Source: Alcaligenes sp. SORT26 (lineage in GTDB: Bacteria > Pseudomonadota > Gammaproteobacteria > Burkholderiales > Burkholderiaceae_B). Taken from it: a DNA stretch of 64,000 nucleotides. The notes under the pieces were generated by a model that had not been told where the DNA came from, did no database searches, and saw only the letters and a list, made by a program, of their open reading frames with translations. Positions within the stretch are counted from its first letter, which is position 1. Each line of letters begins with the position of its first letter. Position numbers and translations under genes: made by a program. Positions 9,010 to 18,893 of the stretch are shown here, one piece after another. The stretch spans positions 806,001 through 870,000 of the forward strand of contig NZ_CP070975.1 of assembly GCF_017377875.1 (NCBI RefSeq). Reading direction: 5' to 3'.

Positions 9010-10257
9010 ATGAACAAACATGCCGTTCGGGAGCAAGGCGCGGTGCAACTGTATCTGAACCCTCGTTGCGTTCAGGACAGCCAGGAATACGACGCCTCCT
9101 TGCAATCGATTTTGTCGGTAGCCGCCTTCGAGCAGGCTCAGGCCAGCATTGTGCAGTGGCCCGGTTATGCGCCTACCCCTTTACGTCATTTGCCCGGTCT
9201 GGCCGCGCAGATGAAGGTGGGCGGGGTGTACTACAAGGATGAGGCCGGTCGTTTTGGTTTGGGCAGCTTCAAGGCCTTGGGCGGAGCGTATGCGGTCAAT
9301 CGCTTGTTGCTGCGTCAGTTGCAGGCCTATACCGGCAATGCCAGCCTGAGCTTGGATGATCTGAAGAACCCCGCCTACAAAGACTTTATTGCAGGCCTGA
9401 CGGTCACGTGCGCCACTGACGGTAATCATGGCCGTTCGGTTGCCTGGGGGGCGAAGAATGCGGGTTGCCAGTGCGTGATCTATATCCATGAGCACGTCAG
9501 TTCCGGTCGTGAACAGGCGATTGCGTTCTACGGTGCCAAGGTGGTCCGGGTGCCCGGCAATTACGATGATTCGGTCCGTCAGGCGGCTGAAGATGCCAAA
9601 GAGCATGGCTATTTTGTGGTGTCCGATACGTCTTACCCCGGCTATATGGATGTGCCCAAGGATGTGATGCAGGGCTACACCGTCATGGTGCAGGAAGCCC
9701 TGGACCAGATCGGTTCGGGCAAACCTGTCAGCCATGTCTTTATTCAAGGCGGTGTGGGTGGTTTGGCGGCAGCCGTGTGCGCTCATATGTGGGAGCGTCT
9801 GGGTGCACAGCGTCCTCGCTTGATTGTGGTTGAACCCAACAAGGCGGATTGTTTGTTCCAAAGTGCCGTGCAAGGTAAACCGGTCACCGTTACCGGTGAT
9901 TTGAATACGGTGATGGCCGGTCTGGCCTGCGGCGAAATCTCTTTGCTGGCCTGGGAAATTCTGGATCCTGGCACCTATGCCTATATGACGCTGGAAGACG
10001 ATGCCGCCTTGCAAACCATGCGCCGTCTGGCCCGTGCGGATAAAGGTGATGCGCCGATTGTGGCGGGTGAGTCTGCTGTGGCCGGTGTAGCCGCTTGCAT
10101 GGCCGCTTGCGAGCAGCCGGATTGGCGTCAGGCCTTGGGCATTGATGAAAACAGCCAAATCCTATTTTTTGCCAGCGAAGGCGATACCGATGCGGAGCTG
10201 TATCAGCGCATTGTCGGTATGAGAGCCAAAGACGTGCTGGCTCAGGAGCCGGTATGA
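9010..10257 (+). CDS. dpaL: Diaminopropionate ammonia-lyase (YgeX/DpaL type)
   Basis: PLP enzyme converting 2,3-diaminopropionate to pyruvate and two ammonia. It has 415 residues (E. coli YgeX 398). The PLP lysine is K88 in GLGSFKALGGAYAV. The family-specific segments TCATDGNHGRSVAWGAK and QGGVGGLAAAV are present, as is the Gly-rich phosphate loop. The E. coli enzyme acts on both D- and L-forms. GGAG lies six bases before ATG 9010. The gene overlaps the next one by ATGA. With a YgeY homologue in the same operon, assignment to this enzyme and not threonine dehydratase is well supported. Confidence 0.93.
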   Translation: MNKHAVREQGAVQLYLNPRCVQDSQEYDASLQSILSVAAFEQAQASIVQWPGYAPTPLRHLPGLAAQMKVGGVYYKDEAGRFGLGSFKALGGAYAVNRLLLRQLQAYTGNASLSLDDLKNPAYKDFIAGLTVTCATDGNHGRSVAWGAKNAGCQCVIYIHEHVSSGREQAIAFYGAKVVRVPGNYDDSVRQAAEDAKEHGYFVVSDTSYPGYMDVPKDVMQGYTVMVQEALDQIGSGKPVSHVFIQGGVGGLAAAVCAHMWERLGAQRPRLIVVEPNKADCLFQSAVQGKPVTVTGDLNTVMAGLACGEISLLAWEILDPGTYAYMTLEDDAALQTMRRLARADKGDAPIVAGESAVAGVAACMAACEQPDWRQALGIDENSQILFFASEGDTDAELYQRIVGMRAKDVLAQEPV

Positions 10258-11498
10258 ACAGCCCAGCCAGCACTTGTTTAGCCATTAATGGCGAACGCCT
10301 GCTGCAGCGTATTGCGCAGTTGGCGCAGATTGGTGCCATCGACGGGGGCGGCGTCTGCCGTCTGGCCTTGACGGACGAAGACAAGGCCGGTCGGGATCAG
10401 GTCGTTCACTGGATGCGCGAACTGGGCATGAGTGTGCAGATCGATCAGATCGGCAACATTATCGGGACACGCGCCGGTCTTCTGGATGTGGCGCCAGTCA
10501 TGACGGGTTCGCACATTGATACGGTGCGCACTGGTGGGCGTTATGACGGCAATCTGGGTGTGCTGGCTGGTTTGGAAGTGGTGGCCAGTTTGAACGATGC
10601 TGAGGTGCAACTGGATCGTCCCTTGCAAGTGGTGGCCTTTACTAATGAAGAGGGCGCACGCTTTGCACCGGACATGATGGGCAGCCTGGTCTTTCAAGGT
10701 GGTTTGTCCTTGCAAGAGGCGCTGGACACCGTGGGCATTGATGGCAGCACCGTGCGCGAGAACCTGGAGCGTATTGGCTACGCCGGTTCCGTGCCTTGCG
10801 GCCAACCCAATGTGCATGCCTATATGGAACTGCATATTGAGCAAGGCCCGGTGCTGGAGCACGAAAGCATCGATATTGGTGCCGTGACTGGAGTGCAAGG
10901 GATTTGCTGGCTGGAATTTGAAGTGCAGGGCGTATCCAATCACGCAGGCACCACTCCCATGCATTTGCGTCATGACGCCGGTGTTGTGGCACAGCAGATC
11001 GGCAGTTTTGTGCGTCAGTTAACGGAGCGCTACGGCCCACCGCAACTGGGGACAGTAGGGCGTTGTGAGCTGTTCCCGAATCTGGTCAATGTGATCCCCA
11101 GCAAAGCCGTGTTCACCGTGGATTTGCGCAATGTGGACAAGGTCAGCCTGGACCAGGCCGAGCAGGAAGTGCTGGATTTCGCCCGGCAGGCTGCGGAGCG
11201 CGAGGGTGTGCAGATCAAGCATCGCCATCTGGCCCGCTTTGATCCTGTGCAGTTTGATGAACGCTTGATCAGCACGGTCGAGCAACACGCCAAGGATCTG
11301 GGCTGCTCGGTCAAGCGCATGCCTAGCGGTGCCGGGCACGATGCGCAGATGCTGGCTCGTTCCTGCCCCACAGGCATGATTTTTGTACCGAGTGTGCGTG
11401 GCCTGAGCCACAACCCGGCAGAGTTTACCCACGACAAAGACCTGATAGCGGGATGTTCGATTCTGCTATCGACCTTGGTGGAGCTGGCCCGTGAATAA
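10254..11498 (+). CDS. M20 family Zn hydrolase, hydantoinase/carbamoylase (HyuC/AllC) type
   Basis: Metal-dependent amidase of 414 residues in the group containing N-carbamoyl-L-amino acid hydrolase, allantoate amidohydrolase and beta-ureidopropionase. Metal-binding motifs are visible: H87 in TGSHIDTV, D98 in GRYDGNLG, E132-E133 in NEEGARF, plus VSNHAGTTPM, which belongs to the dimerisation/lid domain. It is translationally coupled to dpaL. A substrate carrying an N-carbamoyl group on diaminopropionate would make chemical sense here, since decarbamoylation would feed dpaL. That is inference; the exact substrate cannot be read from sequence. Confidence 0.9.
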   Translation: MNSPASTCLAINGERLLQRIAQLAQIGAIDGGGVCRLALTDEDKAGRDQVVHWMRELGMSVQIDQIGNIIGTRAGLLDVAPVMTGSHIDTVRTGGRYDGNLGVLAGLEVVASLNDAEVQLDRPLQVVAFTNEEGARFAPDMMGSLVFQGGLSLQEALDTVGIDGSTVRENLERIGYAGSVPCGQPNVHAYMELHIEQGPVLEHESIDIGAVTGVQGICWLEFEVQGVSNHAGTTPMHLRHDAGVVAQQIGSFVRQLTERYGPPQLGTVGRCELFPNLVNVIPSKAVFTVDLRNVDKVSLDQAEQEVLDFARQAAEREGVQIKHRHLARFDPVQFDERLISTVEQHAKDLGCSVKRMPSGAGHDAQMLARSCPTGMIFVPSVRGLSHNPAEFTHDKDLIAGCSILLSTLVELARE

Positions 11499-11575
11499 GC
11501 AGTAAACCCCCGATGACGGGACCGCCGCCACAAGAGCAAAGGCGGACCGCTTTTAACTACCTGGAGAGACAAAAA

Positions 11576-13174
11576 ATGAGCAACCTGCTTAAGGACCGCT
11601 TGCGTCCTGCCAAATCGTTAGCCGCCGTCTGGGCTGCCCTTGCTATTACCGCGATTGCCCCTGTGGCCGTCAGTGCTCAAACCACGCTGACTGCCGTGAT
11701 GGAAGCGCCCTTGCGCTCCCTGGATCCGGTCATTACCACCTCCTACATTGTGCGCAACTACGGCTATATGGTGTACGACACCTTGCTGGCTGAAGATGCG
11801 CAAGGCCAGGTCAAACCGCAGATGCTGGAGGGCTGGAAAGTGTCCGAGGACGGCCAGACCTACACCATGACCTTGCGTAAAAACTTGCGCTGGCATGACG
11901 GCTCGCCAGTGACGGCAGAGGATGCGGTGGAGTCCATCAAACGCTGGATTCAATTGGACAAGATGGGCCAGATCATGACGGAGTTCCTGACCAAGATGGA
12001 GGTCGTGGATGATCGCTCTTTTGTGATGCAGTTCTCTTTCCCCACGGATATTGCCTTGCGAGCGATGGGCAAGCCCAGTTCTCTGCCTTTGTTTGTGATG
12101 CCTAAAGAGGTGGCACGCACACCGGTCAGTCAGGCTATTACCTCTACCGTGGGTTCGGGGCCATTCCGTTTTGTGGACAAGGAGTATCGCCCAGGTGTGC
12201 AGGCCGTGTTCGAGAAGAACCCGGACTACGTACCTCGCAATGAACCCGCCAGTGGTTTGGCCGGTGGCAAGCAGGTCAAGGTAGACCGCGTACGTTGGGT
12301 GGCCATGCCCGATGCCATGACAGGGGTGAACGCGCTGCGCAGTGGCGAGATTGATGTCATCGACCAAGTGCAGTTGGACCTCCTGCCTCTGCTGCAAAAC
12401 GAATCCGACATCGTTCTGAACGCCTCGACGGCTCGCGGTGCGCAGACCGAGATGCGTTTTAACTTCTTGCAACCGCCATTCAATAACAAACAAGTGCGTC
12501 AGGCCGCCATGATGGCCTTGAATCAGAAGCCCTTGATGCAAGCGCAAGTGGGCAACCCGGAATACTTTGAAACCTGCGGTGCGGTGTTTGGCTGCCACAG
12601 CGTGTTCCCATCACAAGCGGGCTCTGAAGCCTATTTCAAAGGTGATGCTGCCGGTGCGAAAAAGCTCCTGGAGCAGTCCGGATACAAGGGTGAGCCCGTG
12701 GTTCTGCTGCATCCCACGGACTTCCTGACCTCGCCCGTGGTGCCTGTGATTGCGCAGCAATTACGCAATGCCGGTTTCACCGTCAACGTGGAAGCCATGG
12801 ACTGGCAAACCGTGCAGACACGTCGCACATCCAAGCGTCCCGTGCAAGAGGGCGGCTGGAGCATCATCACCACCTATTCGGGCCTGGTGGATGTGAGCAA
12901 CCCCTTGAGCTTTATGGCGGTGGCCTCCAATGGCGACAAGGCCTGGTTCGGCTGGCCGGATGTTCCTGCCATTGAAAATACACGCATGGAATTTGCCCGC
13001 GCTAGCGGCGAGTCCGAACTGGGTCGTTTGGCGACTGATCTGCAAAAACACATCATGGATGAAGGTGTGATCGTCCCCCTGGGTGAGTTCAAGATGGTTA
13101 GCGCCATGCGCAAGAACCTGAACGGCTTTCTGCAAACCCCGGTTCCGGTCTTCTGGAATGTGGAGAAGCGATGA
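11576..13174 (+). CDS. ABC transporter family-5 substrate-binding protein (DppA/OppA-like)
   Basis: Periplasmic binding protein of 532 residues for peptides or related solutes. ATG 11576 follows GGAGAG with good spacing; the longer frame from 11513 is rejected because it would precede the signal peptide. The N-terminus has a positive region and a hydrophobic stretch ending AVSAQ. The SBP_bac_5 core is evident (LDPVITTSYIVRNYGYMVYDTL, MLEGWKVSEDGQTYTMTLRKNLRWHDG). A small hairpin (CCGCC/GGCGG) in the 77-base gap before it may favour its own expression over upstream genes. It precedes two permease genes and a fused ATPase. Confidence 0.93.
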   Translation: MSNLLKDRLRPAKSLAAVWAALAITAIAPVAVSAQTTLTAVMEAPLRSLDPVITTSYIVRNYGYMVYDTLLAEDAQGQVKPQMLEGWKVSEDGQTYTMTLRKNLRWHDGSPVTAEDAVESIKRWIQLDKMGQIMTEFLTKMEVVDDRSFVMQFSFPTDIALRAMGKPSSLPLFVMPKEVARTPVSQAITSTVGSGPFRFVDKEYRPGVQAVFEKNPDYVPRNEPASGLAGGKQVKVDRVRWVAMPDAMTGVNALRSGEIDVIDQVQLDLLPLLQNESDIVLNASTARGAQTEMRFNFLQPPFNNKQVRQAAMMALNQKPLMQAQVGNPEYFETCGAVFGCHSVFPSQAGSEAYFKGDAAGAKKLLEQSGYKGEPVVLLHPTDFLTSPVVPVIAQQLRNAGFTVNVEAMDWQTVQTRRTSKRPVQEGGWSIITTYSGLVDVSNPLSFMAVASNGDKAWFGWPDVPAIENTRMEFARASGESELGRLATDLQKHIMDEGVIVPLGEFKMVSAMRKNLNGFLQTPVPVFWNVEKR

Positions 13175-14112
13175 TTGGGCTTATTTTCAAGCGCGTACTG
13201 GCCACTATCCCGGTATTGCTGATTGTGGCGCTGGTGATCTTTGTGGTCCTGCGCATGACACACGGTGATGCCGCGGTACTGGTGGCGGGGGACAACGCGA
13301 CGGATGCACAGATCGCCGAAATCCGTCACCAGATGGGGCTGGACCAGCCCGTACCGGTGCAGTTCGTTCAGTGGCTGGGCAGCATGGTGCAAGGGGACTT
13401 TGGTACGTCCCTGATCTCCAGTCGCCCGGTCAAGGATCTGGTGCTGGATCGTTTGGGACCGACGGTGTCACTGACCTTGTTGACCCTGGCTTACACCCTG
13501 GTTATTTCGATTCCGCTGGGGGTGTGCTCGGCCTGGTATCGGGGCAAGTCTCTGGATCGCTTTGTGATGGCGGGGTCGGTGGCGGGCTTTTCCGTACCGG
13601 TATTCATCGTGGCTTACTTGTTGATCCTGCTGTTCTCGCTGGAGCTGCGCTGGTTGCCGGTACAGGGCTACAAGCCCTTGAGCGATGGCCTGTGGGAGCA
13701 CTTGCGGCATTTGATTCTGCCTGCGGTGTCTCTGGGCACGGTGTACATCGCCCTGATTACCCGCATTGTGCGCACCAGCGTGATCGATACCTTGAACGAA
13801 GACTACATCCGTACGGCCCGTGCCAAAGGTCTGAATGAGCGTCGTGTCCTGACACGTCACGCCCTGGGCAATGCAGCGGTTCCTATCCTGACGATTATCG
13901 GCATCAGCATCACCATGCTGATCGGCGGGGTGGTGGTAACGGAATCGGTCTTCAACATTCCGGGACTGGGACGTTTGGTGCTGGACGCGGTGCTGTCACG
14001 CGACTTTACGGTGATTCAGAGCCTGATCGTGCTGTTTTCGCTGGTGTATGTAGGGGTGAATCTGCTGATTGATATCTCCTACATGCTGGTCGATCCCCGT
14101 ATCGATTATTGA
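13171..14112 (+). CDS. ABC transporter permease, DppB/OppB-like
   Basis: Inner-membrane permease of 313 residues with about six membrane segments and the EAA-type loop DYIRTARAKGLNERRVLTRHALGNA near residues 210-235 that contacts the ATPase. The start overlaps the binding-protein stop by ATGA. It partners with the next permease and the fused ATPase gene. Confidence 0.94.
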   Translation: MIGLIFKRVLATIPVLLIVALVIFVVLRMTHGDAAVLVAGDNATDAQIAEIRHQMGLDQPVPVQFVQWLGSMVQGDFGTSLISSRPVKDLVLDRLGPTVSLTLLTLAYTLVISIPLGVCSAWYRGKSLDRFVMAGSVAGFSVPVFIVAYLLILLFSLELRWLPVQGYKPLSDGLWEHLRHLILPAVSLGTVYIALITRIVRTSVIDTLNEDYIRTARAKGLNERRVLTRHALGNAAVPILTIIGISITMLIGGVVVTESVFNIPGLGRLVLDAVLSRDFTVIQSLIVLFSLVYVGVNLLIDISYMLVDPRIDY

Positions 14113-14139
14113 GCCCTCGCTTTTTACAGGTAGAACAAT

Positions 14140-14979
14140 ATGCAAAAGCTCAACAAATTGAAGAAAGTGGTCGCCAGCAATTCGGCCCGTGCCGCCTTGC
14201 TGTTCCTGATCCTGATGGCGTTCATGGCCATTTTTGCTCCCTTTCTGGGCACACAAGATCCCACTCAGCTAGACCCCAGTGTGCGCTTGCAGCCGCCTTC
14301 CGCGCAGTTCTGGTTGGGGACGGATGCACTGGGCCGGGACTTGTATTCCCGCGTGGTGTACGGGGCGCAGGTGTCCTTTATGGTGGGGTTTGGTGTCCTG
14401 GCCATCAGTGTGTTCTTTGGGGTGATTCTGGGTTCGCTGGCGGGTTATTTCCGTCGTCTGGACGCGGTCATCATGCGGGTGATGGATGGGGTGATGGCGA
14501 TTCCCGGCATCTTGCTGGCTATCGCCCTGGTGTCAGTATCCGGTGCCAGCCTGACCACGGTACTGATCGCTATCGCCATTCCTGAAATTCCTCGCATGAC
14601 CCGTTTGGTGCGTGGCGTGATTCTTAGCGTCCGCTCCGAGCCTTATGTGGAAGCGGCCATGACGGTGGGGACATCGGCCTATGTGATTCTGTCGCGTCAT
14701 ATGTTCCCCAACACCTTTGCGCCTTTGATTGTGCAGGGCACCTATGTGTTTGCCTCGGCCGTTTTGCTGGAAGCTGTCTTGAGCTTTCTGGGGGCGGGCA
14801 TCCCGCCGGAAATGGCCTCCTGGGGCAACATCATTGCCGAAGGCCGTCTGTACTTCCAGTTGATTCCCGGCATCGTGCTGTACCCCGGCATTGTGCTGTC
14901 CATCACCATTCTCAGTATCAATGTTCTGGGCGACGCCTTGCGCGATGCTCTGGACCCCAAGCTGGTCACACGGCTGTAA
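14140..14979 (+). CDS. ABC transporter permease, DppC/OppC-like
   Basis: Second permease, 279 residues. The N-terminal membrane segment is followed by the DppC-type periplasmic motif FWLGTDALGRDLYSRVVYGAQ. The EAA loop PYVEAAMTVGTSAYVILSRHMFPN lies near residue 170. It starts 27 bases after the DppB-like stop with an AGG-containing leader. It would form the heterodimeric channel with the preceding gene product. Confidence 0.94.
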   Translation: MQKLNKLKKVVASNSARAALLFLILMAFMAIFAPFLGTQDPTQLDPSVRLQPPSAQFWLGTDALGRDLYSRVVYGAQVSFMVGFGVLAISVFFGVILGSLAGYFRRLDAVIMRVMDGVMAIPGILLAIALVSVSGASLTTVLIAIAIPEIPRMTRLVRGVILSVRSEPYVEAAMTVGTSAYVILSRHMFPNTFAPLIVQGTYVFASAVLLEAVLSFLGAGIPPEMASWGNIIAEGRLYFQLIPGIVLYPGIVLSITILSINVLGDALRDALDPKLVTRL

Positions 14980-15003
14980 GTGACAAGGGCAGGAGACATG
15001 ACA

Positions 15004-16647
15004 ATGAATACCTCTAATAGCCAGGCTCAATGCGTTTTGTCGGTGAAGGACCTGTGCATTGAAACCAAAGCCGCCCAGCCGCGCCAGTTGGTGAACAAGC
15101 TCAGCTTTGATGTTTATGCAGGCGAGACGCTGTGCATTGTGGGCGAGTCCGGTTCAGGCAAATCCCTAAGCTCTTTTGCCATCATGGGTTTGCTGCCGCC
15201 CGATACCTTGCGTGTCAGCCAGGGCAGTATCGAGCTGATGGGCCAGAACCTGCTGACGATGGACAAGGAGCACTTGTTGTCCTTGCGGGCCTCGGCCATG
15301 TCCATGGTGTTTCAGGAACCCATGACAGCCTTGAACCCGGTGCAACGGGTGGGTGAGCAGATTGATGAAGTCATCCGTATCCACGAGAAGAACAGCTCCC
15401 GGCAGGAGCGTCGTCAACGTGTGATCAATATGCTGGAGCGCGTGCGTTTGCCGGAGCCGGAGAAGCTCTTCATGGCCTATCCGCATGAGCTGTCCGGTGG
15501 TCAGCGCCAGCGCATCATGATTGCCATGGCCTTGATCTTGCAACCGCGTTTGTTGATCGCGGATGAACCCACCACGGCACTGGATGTGACCACGCAAAAG
15601 CAGATCCTGAGTCTGATCAAGGAGCTGCAAAGCGAATGTGGTACTTCGGTGATTTTTGTGACGCACGACTTTGGCGTGGTGGCGGATATTGCCGACCGGA
15701 TTCTGGTGATGAAGCGTGGCGATAGCGTGGAGATGGGCACGTGTCAGCAGATTCTGTCCAACCCCAAAGAAGCCTACACCCGCTCTCTGATTGCTTCCGT
15801 TCCCAATGTGCATCCGCCAGCAAAAGAGGAAGTGCAAAACGAGATCGTGCTCAGCGCCCGTGGTTTGGGCAAGGTCTATGGCTCGGACTGCTGGTTCTCC
15901 AAGGGGCGCAAGATGCATGCGCTTAGCGACATCAATCTGGATATACGCCGTGATGAAGTGCTGGGTGTCGTGGGGGAGTCCGGCTCGGGCAAGTCCACCT
16001 TGGCCCGCTGCATTATTGGTCTGGTCGAGGCCAGCTCGGGACAGATCACCCTGAACGGTGAAACCTTGCCCGCCGCCTGCAAGGACCGCAGCCTGGCGCA
16101 GCGGCGCAAAGTGCAGATCGTGTTTCAGGACCCGTATCGCTCGCTGAATCCTCGCGTGACGATTGGCCAGTCTTTGACAGAAGGCATGCACAACATCGGC
16201 GTTGATCCCAAAGTCGCTATCGAACGCGTGACCGAGGTCTTGTCCATTGTGGGCCTGGACGCGGATGTGCTGGAGCGCTATCCGCATCAATTCTCGGGCG
16301 GTCAACGGCAACGGCTTTGCCTGGCCCGCGCCATTGTGATGGAGCCGGATGTACTGATTGCGGACGAATCCGTGTCGGCGCTGGATGTGCTGGTGCAAGA
16401 GCAGGTGCTCAAGCTGCTGCTGGATATCAAACGCAAAACCGGCGTGGCCATCCTCTTCATTACCCATGACTTGCGTGTTGCTGCGCAGATTTCTGATCGC
16501 ATTGTGGTGATGCAAAAGGGCCGGATTGTGGAGGCCGGAGACCCGGGGCGTGTCATTAGCCAGCCTAGCCAGGCTTACACCCGTGAACTGGTGGAATCTG
16601 CACCCGGTGTGCATTGGGATTTTCAGAATTTTTGTGCTTATGCCTGA
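15004..16647 (+). CDS. Fused two-domain ABC ATPase (DppD-DppF fusion, GsiA-like)
   Basis: Single 547-residue protein with two complete nucleotide-binding domains, replacing separate DppD and DppF. Domain 1 has GESGSGKSL (Walker A), LSGGQRQRIMIAMAL and LLIADEPTTALD. Domain 2 has GESGSGKST, FSGGQRQRLCLARAI and VLIADESVSALD. ATG 15004 is eight bases after AGGAG; the ATG at 14998 is too close to it. The second Walker B ends in DES where DEP is usual, a common tolerated variant. It completes the importer with the three preceding genes. Confidence 0.92.
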   Translation: MNTSNSQAQCVLSVKDLCIETKAAQPRQLVNKLSFDVYAGETLCIVGESGSGKSLSSFAIMGLLPPDTLRVSQGSIELMGQNLLTMDKEHLLSLRASAMSMVFQEPMTALNPVQRVGEQIDEVIRIHEKNSSRQERRQRVINMLERVRLPEPEKLFMAYPHELSGGQRQRIMIAMALILQPRLLIADEPTTALDVTTQKQILSLIKELQSECGTSVIFVTHDFGVVADIADRILVMKRGDSVEMGTCQQILSNPKEAYTRSLIASVPNVHPPAKEEVQNEIVLSARGLGKVYGSDCWFSKGRKMHALSDINLDIRRDEVLGVVGESGSGKSTLARCIIGLVEASSGQITLNGETLPAACKDRSLAQRRKVQIVFQDPYRSLNPRVTIGQSLTEGMHNIGVDPKVAIERVTEVLSIVGLDADVLERYPHQFSGGQRQRLCLARAIVMEPDVLIADESVSALDVLVQEQVLKLLLDIKRKTGVAILFITHDLRVAAQISDRIVVMQKGRIVEAGDPGRVISQPSQAYTRELVESAPGVHWDFQNFCAYA

Positions 16648-16690
16648 TTAACACGGCTGTTGAGGCTGTGTTGATCGTGCAGGGCTAAAT

Positions 16691-16712
16691 CCTGCTTCTG
16701 GAAAGAAGCAGG
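16691..16712 (+). other. Intercistronic hairpin between the ABC ATPase and D-carbamoylase genes
   Basis: Perfect stem CCTGCTTC / GAAGCAGG with a six-base loop in the 119-base gap. It has no T tract, so it is more likely an mRNA stability or processing element, or a weak attenuator, than a terminator. Confidence 0.5.
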
Positions 16713-16766
16713 GCGTACCGAATCCCGCCTTGGGCGGATCTTAATTGTTGATGGAGTTCAAATCTC

Positions 16767-17702
16767 ATGTCCAGGTTTGTCAATGTAGCAGCGGCTCAGT
16801 TGGGCCCTATCGCACGCAGCGAAACTAAAAAACAGGTAGTGGACCGCCTGTTGGCCCACTTGCATCAGGCCAAAAAAATGGATGTTGATGTGGTGGTGTT
16901 TCCTGAGCTGGCGCTGACCACGTTTTTTCCTCGCTGGTTTAGCGAAGATATTTCGGACTTTGATTGTTTTTATGAAACCCAGATGCCGGGCCCGGACACC
17001 CAGCCCTTGTTTGATGCCGCTGCCAAGCTGCAGATTGGTTTCTATCTGGGCTATGCCGAGCTAGTCATTGAAAACGGCGTGAAACGTCGCTTCAATGTGT
17101 CCATCCTGGTCGATAAAACCGGCACGATTGTGGGCAAGTATCGCAAAGTGCATTTGCCGGGCCACGGTCAGGATGAGCCTTGGCGTGCTTTCCAGCATCT
17201 GGAGAAATACTACTTCGAGCCCGGTCAGGAATTTGGAGTGTGGTCGGCCTTCGGGGGCGTGATGGGTATGGCCTTGTGCAACGACCGCCGCTGGTCGGAA
17301 ACCTATCGTGTCATGGGTTTGAAGGGGGTGGAAATGGTCATGCTGGGCTACAACACGCCGGTTCACAACCCGCCAGCGCCAGAGCATGATGACTTGTCCA
17401 TGTTCCATAACCACTTGGTGATGCAGGCTGGGGCCTATCAGAACGGCACCTGGGTCGTAGGGGTGGCCAAGGCGGGCAGCGAAGAGGGGATCGAGATGAT
17501 CGGAGGCAGCGTGATCATTGCACCGTCCGGCGAGATTGTGGCGTCTTGCTCAACCAAGGGTGACGAGTTGGCCATTGCCCGTTGCGATCTGGATTTGTGC
17601 AATTCCTACAAGAACACCACCTTCAACTTCGAGCGGCATCGTCGACCAGAAGCGTATGGTTTGATCAGCTCGCAACGTGGAGCGGTCGTGCCATGGGCGT
17701 GA
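16767..17702 (+). CDS. Carbon-nitrogen hydrolase, N-carbamoyl-D-amino acid hydrolase type
   Basis: Nitrilase-superfamily amidase of 311 residues. The Glu-Lys-Cys triad is at E47 (VVFPELALTTFFPRW), K127 (YRKVHLPGH) and C171 (MALCNDRRW), matching the arrangement of Agrobacterium D-carbamoylase almost residue for residue. The C-terminal segment FNFERHRRPEAYG is also typical. Known family members release NH3 and CO2 from N-carbamoyl-D-amino acids. The stop overlaps the next gene by ten bases. Having both an M20 carbamoylase and this enzyme in one operon suggests two carbamoyl groups or two stereochemical routes (inference). Confidence 0.92.
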   Translation: MSRFVNVAAAQLGPIARSETKKQVVDRLLAHLHQAKKMDVDVVVFPELALTTFFPRWFSEDISDFDCFYETQMPGPDTQPLFDAAAKLQIGFYLGYAELVIENGVKRRFNVSILVDKTGTIVGKYRKVHLPGHGQDEPWRAFQHLEKYYFEPGQEFGVWSAFGGVMGMALCNDRRWSETYRVMGLKGVEMVMLGYNTPVHNPPAPEHDDLSMFHNHLVMQAGAYQNGTWVVGVAKAGSEEGIEMIGGSVIIAPSGEIVASCSTKGDELAIARCDLDLCNSYKNTTFNFERHRRPEAYGLISSQRGAVVPWA

Positions 17703-18874
17703 ACGAACATAAAGCCAGGGAACTGGCCTGGGATGCCGTCAGTCTGACACAGGCTTTTGTTCGCATCCCCAGTCTGTCCGGGCAAGAGCAAGGCATGGCG
17801 GATTTTGTGCGGCAAGTCATGCGGGAACTGGGCTTTGATCAGATCAGTGTGGACGAGAAAGGCTCGGTGCTGGGTTTACTAGGCCCGGCACAGGCACCGT
17901 TAGCCTTGCTGTTTGATGCCCACATGGATGTGGTGCCGATTGCGGGGACCTGGACGGTAGAACCTTTTGGGGCCGAGATCCGGGACGGACGCATGTATGG
18001 GCGTGGTACCAGTGATATGAAGGCCGGTCTGGCCGCCGCTTTATGTGGCGCGGCAGCCGCGGCTCGTTCGGGCAAATTAAAGCAACGCATCGCCGTATCA
18101 GCCAGCGTGATGGAAGAGGTGATCGAAGGCTTTGCCTTGTCTCAGGCGCTGGAGCACTGCGAACCCGCGGCTGTCGTGATTTGTGAGCCATCGCGTTTGC
18201 GCATCATGGTGGGACAGAAAGGGCGTCAGGAGATTTTGTTGCGTCTGCAAGGTCGCCCGGCGCATGCCGCCTTGCCGCATCTGGGGGTGAATCCTATTCA
18301 GGCGGCAGCCAGGGCGATTTCCGCACTGCAAACCCTGGATTTGCCGCAGGATGCACAGGTGGGGCAGGCCCTGCTGGTGCCTACTGACATTATTTCCGAT
18401 CCGCATCCGTCCATCTCCCTGATTCCTTCCTCCGTGACAGTGCGTTTTGATCGCCGCACGCTGGTGGGAGAAAGCAGCGTATCGGTGTTGCAGCAGATGG
18501 AGCAATGCTTGCAGGCGGCAGGGGTGGAGGGCTTTTCGCTGGAACTGGTAGACAGTCAGGTACAAACGTATACAGGTCAGCAGGCCAGCCCTCAGAGAGA
18601 CTTGCCCGCGTGGCGTCTGGACGAGTCTGCGCCATTGGCGCAAGCCATGGTGCAAGCGGTTCAGCAAGCAGGGCGGCCGGTTGAGATGGATACGTGGTGG
18701 TTCTGCACGAACGGGTCGGAGTCTGCAGGGCGACGGGGGATTCCAACCATCGGTTTAGGGCCTGGCGAGGAGGCTCAGGCGCACACCGCCGATGAGTCCG
18801 TGGCGATCGATGATGTTCTGGGGGCTAAGGACATCTACGAGCAGCTCTGCATCCAACTGGCGGGACAGGCGTAA
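17693..18874 (+). CDS. M20 family peptidase/deacylase, YgeY-like
   Basis: Zinc hydrolase of 393 residues. M20 motifs are LLFDAHMDVVP, GRGTSDMKAG and MEEVIEG (the Glu pair). The later HTADESV segment supplies a further metal ligand. The proposed start ATG 17693 overlaps the previous stop by ten bases; the frame extending back to 17582 lies inside that gene. It resembles E. coli YgeY, whose gene sits next to ygeX (diaminopropionate ammonia-lyase), so the co-occurrence here is a conserved partnership. The exact reaction is not established from sequence. Confidence 0.87.
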   Translation: MGVNEHKARELAWDAVSLTQAFVRIPSLSGQEQGMADFVRQVMRELGFDQISVDEKGSVLGLLGPAQAPLALLFDAHMDVVPIAGTWTVEPFGAEIRDGRMYGRGTSDMKAGLAAALCGAAAAARSGKLKQRIAVSASVMEEVIEGFALSQALEHCEPAAVVICEPSRLRIMVGQKGRQEILLRLQGRPAHAALPHLGVNPIQAAARAISALQTLDLPQDAQVGQALLVPTDIISDPHPSISLIPSSVTVRFDRRTLVGESSVSVLQQMEQCLQAAGVEGFSLELVDSQVQTYTGQQASPQRDLPAWRLDESAPLAQAMVQAVQQAGRPVEMDTWWFCTNGSESAGRRGIPTIGLGPGEEAQAHTADESVAIDDVLGAKDIYEQLCIQLAGQA

Positions 18875-18893
18875 TAGCAATCGGAGACAAGTG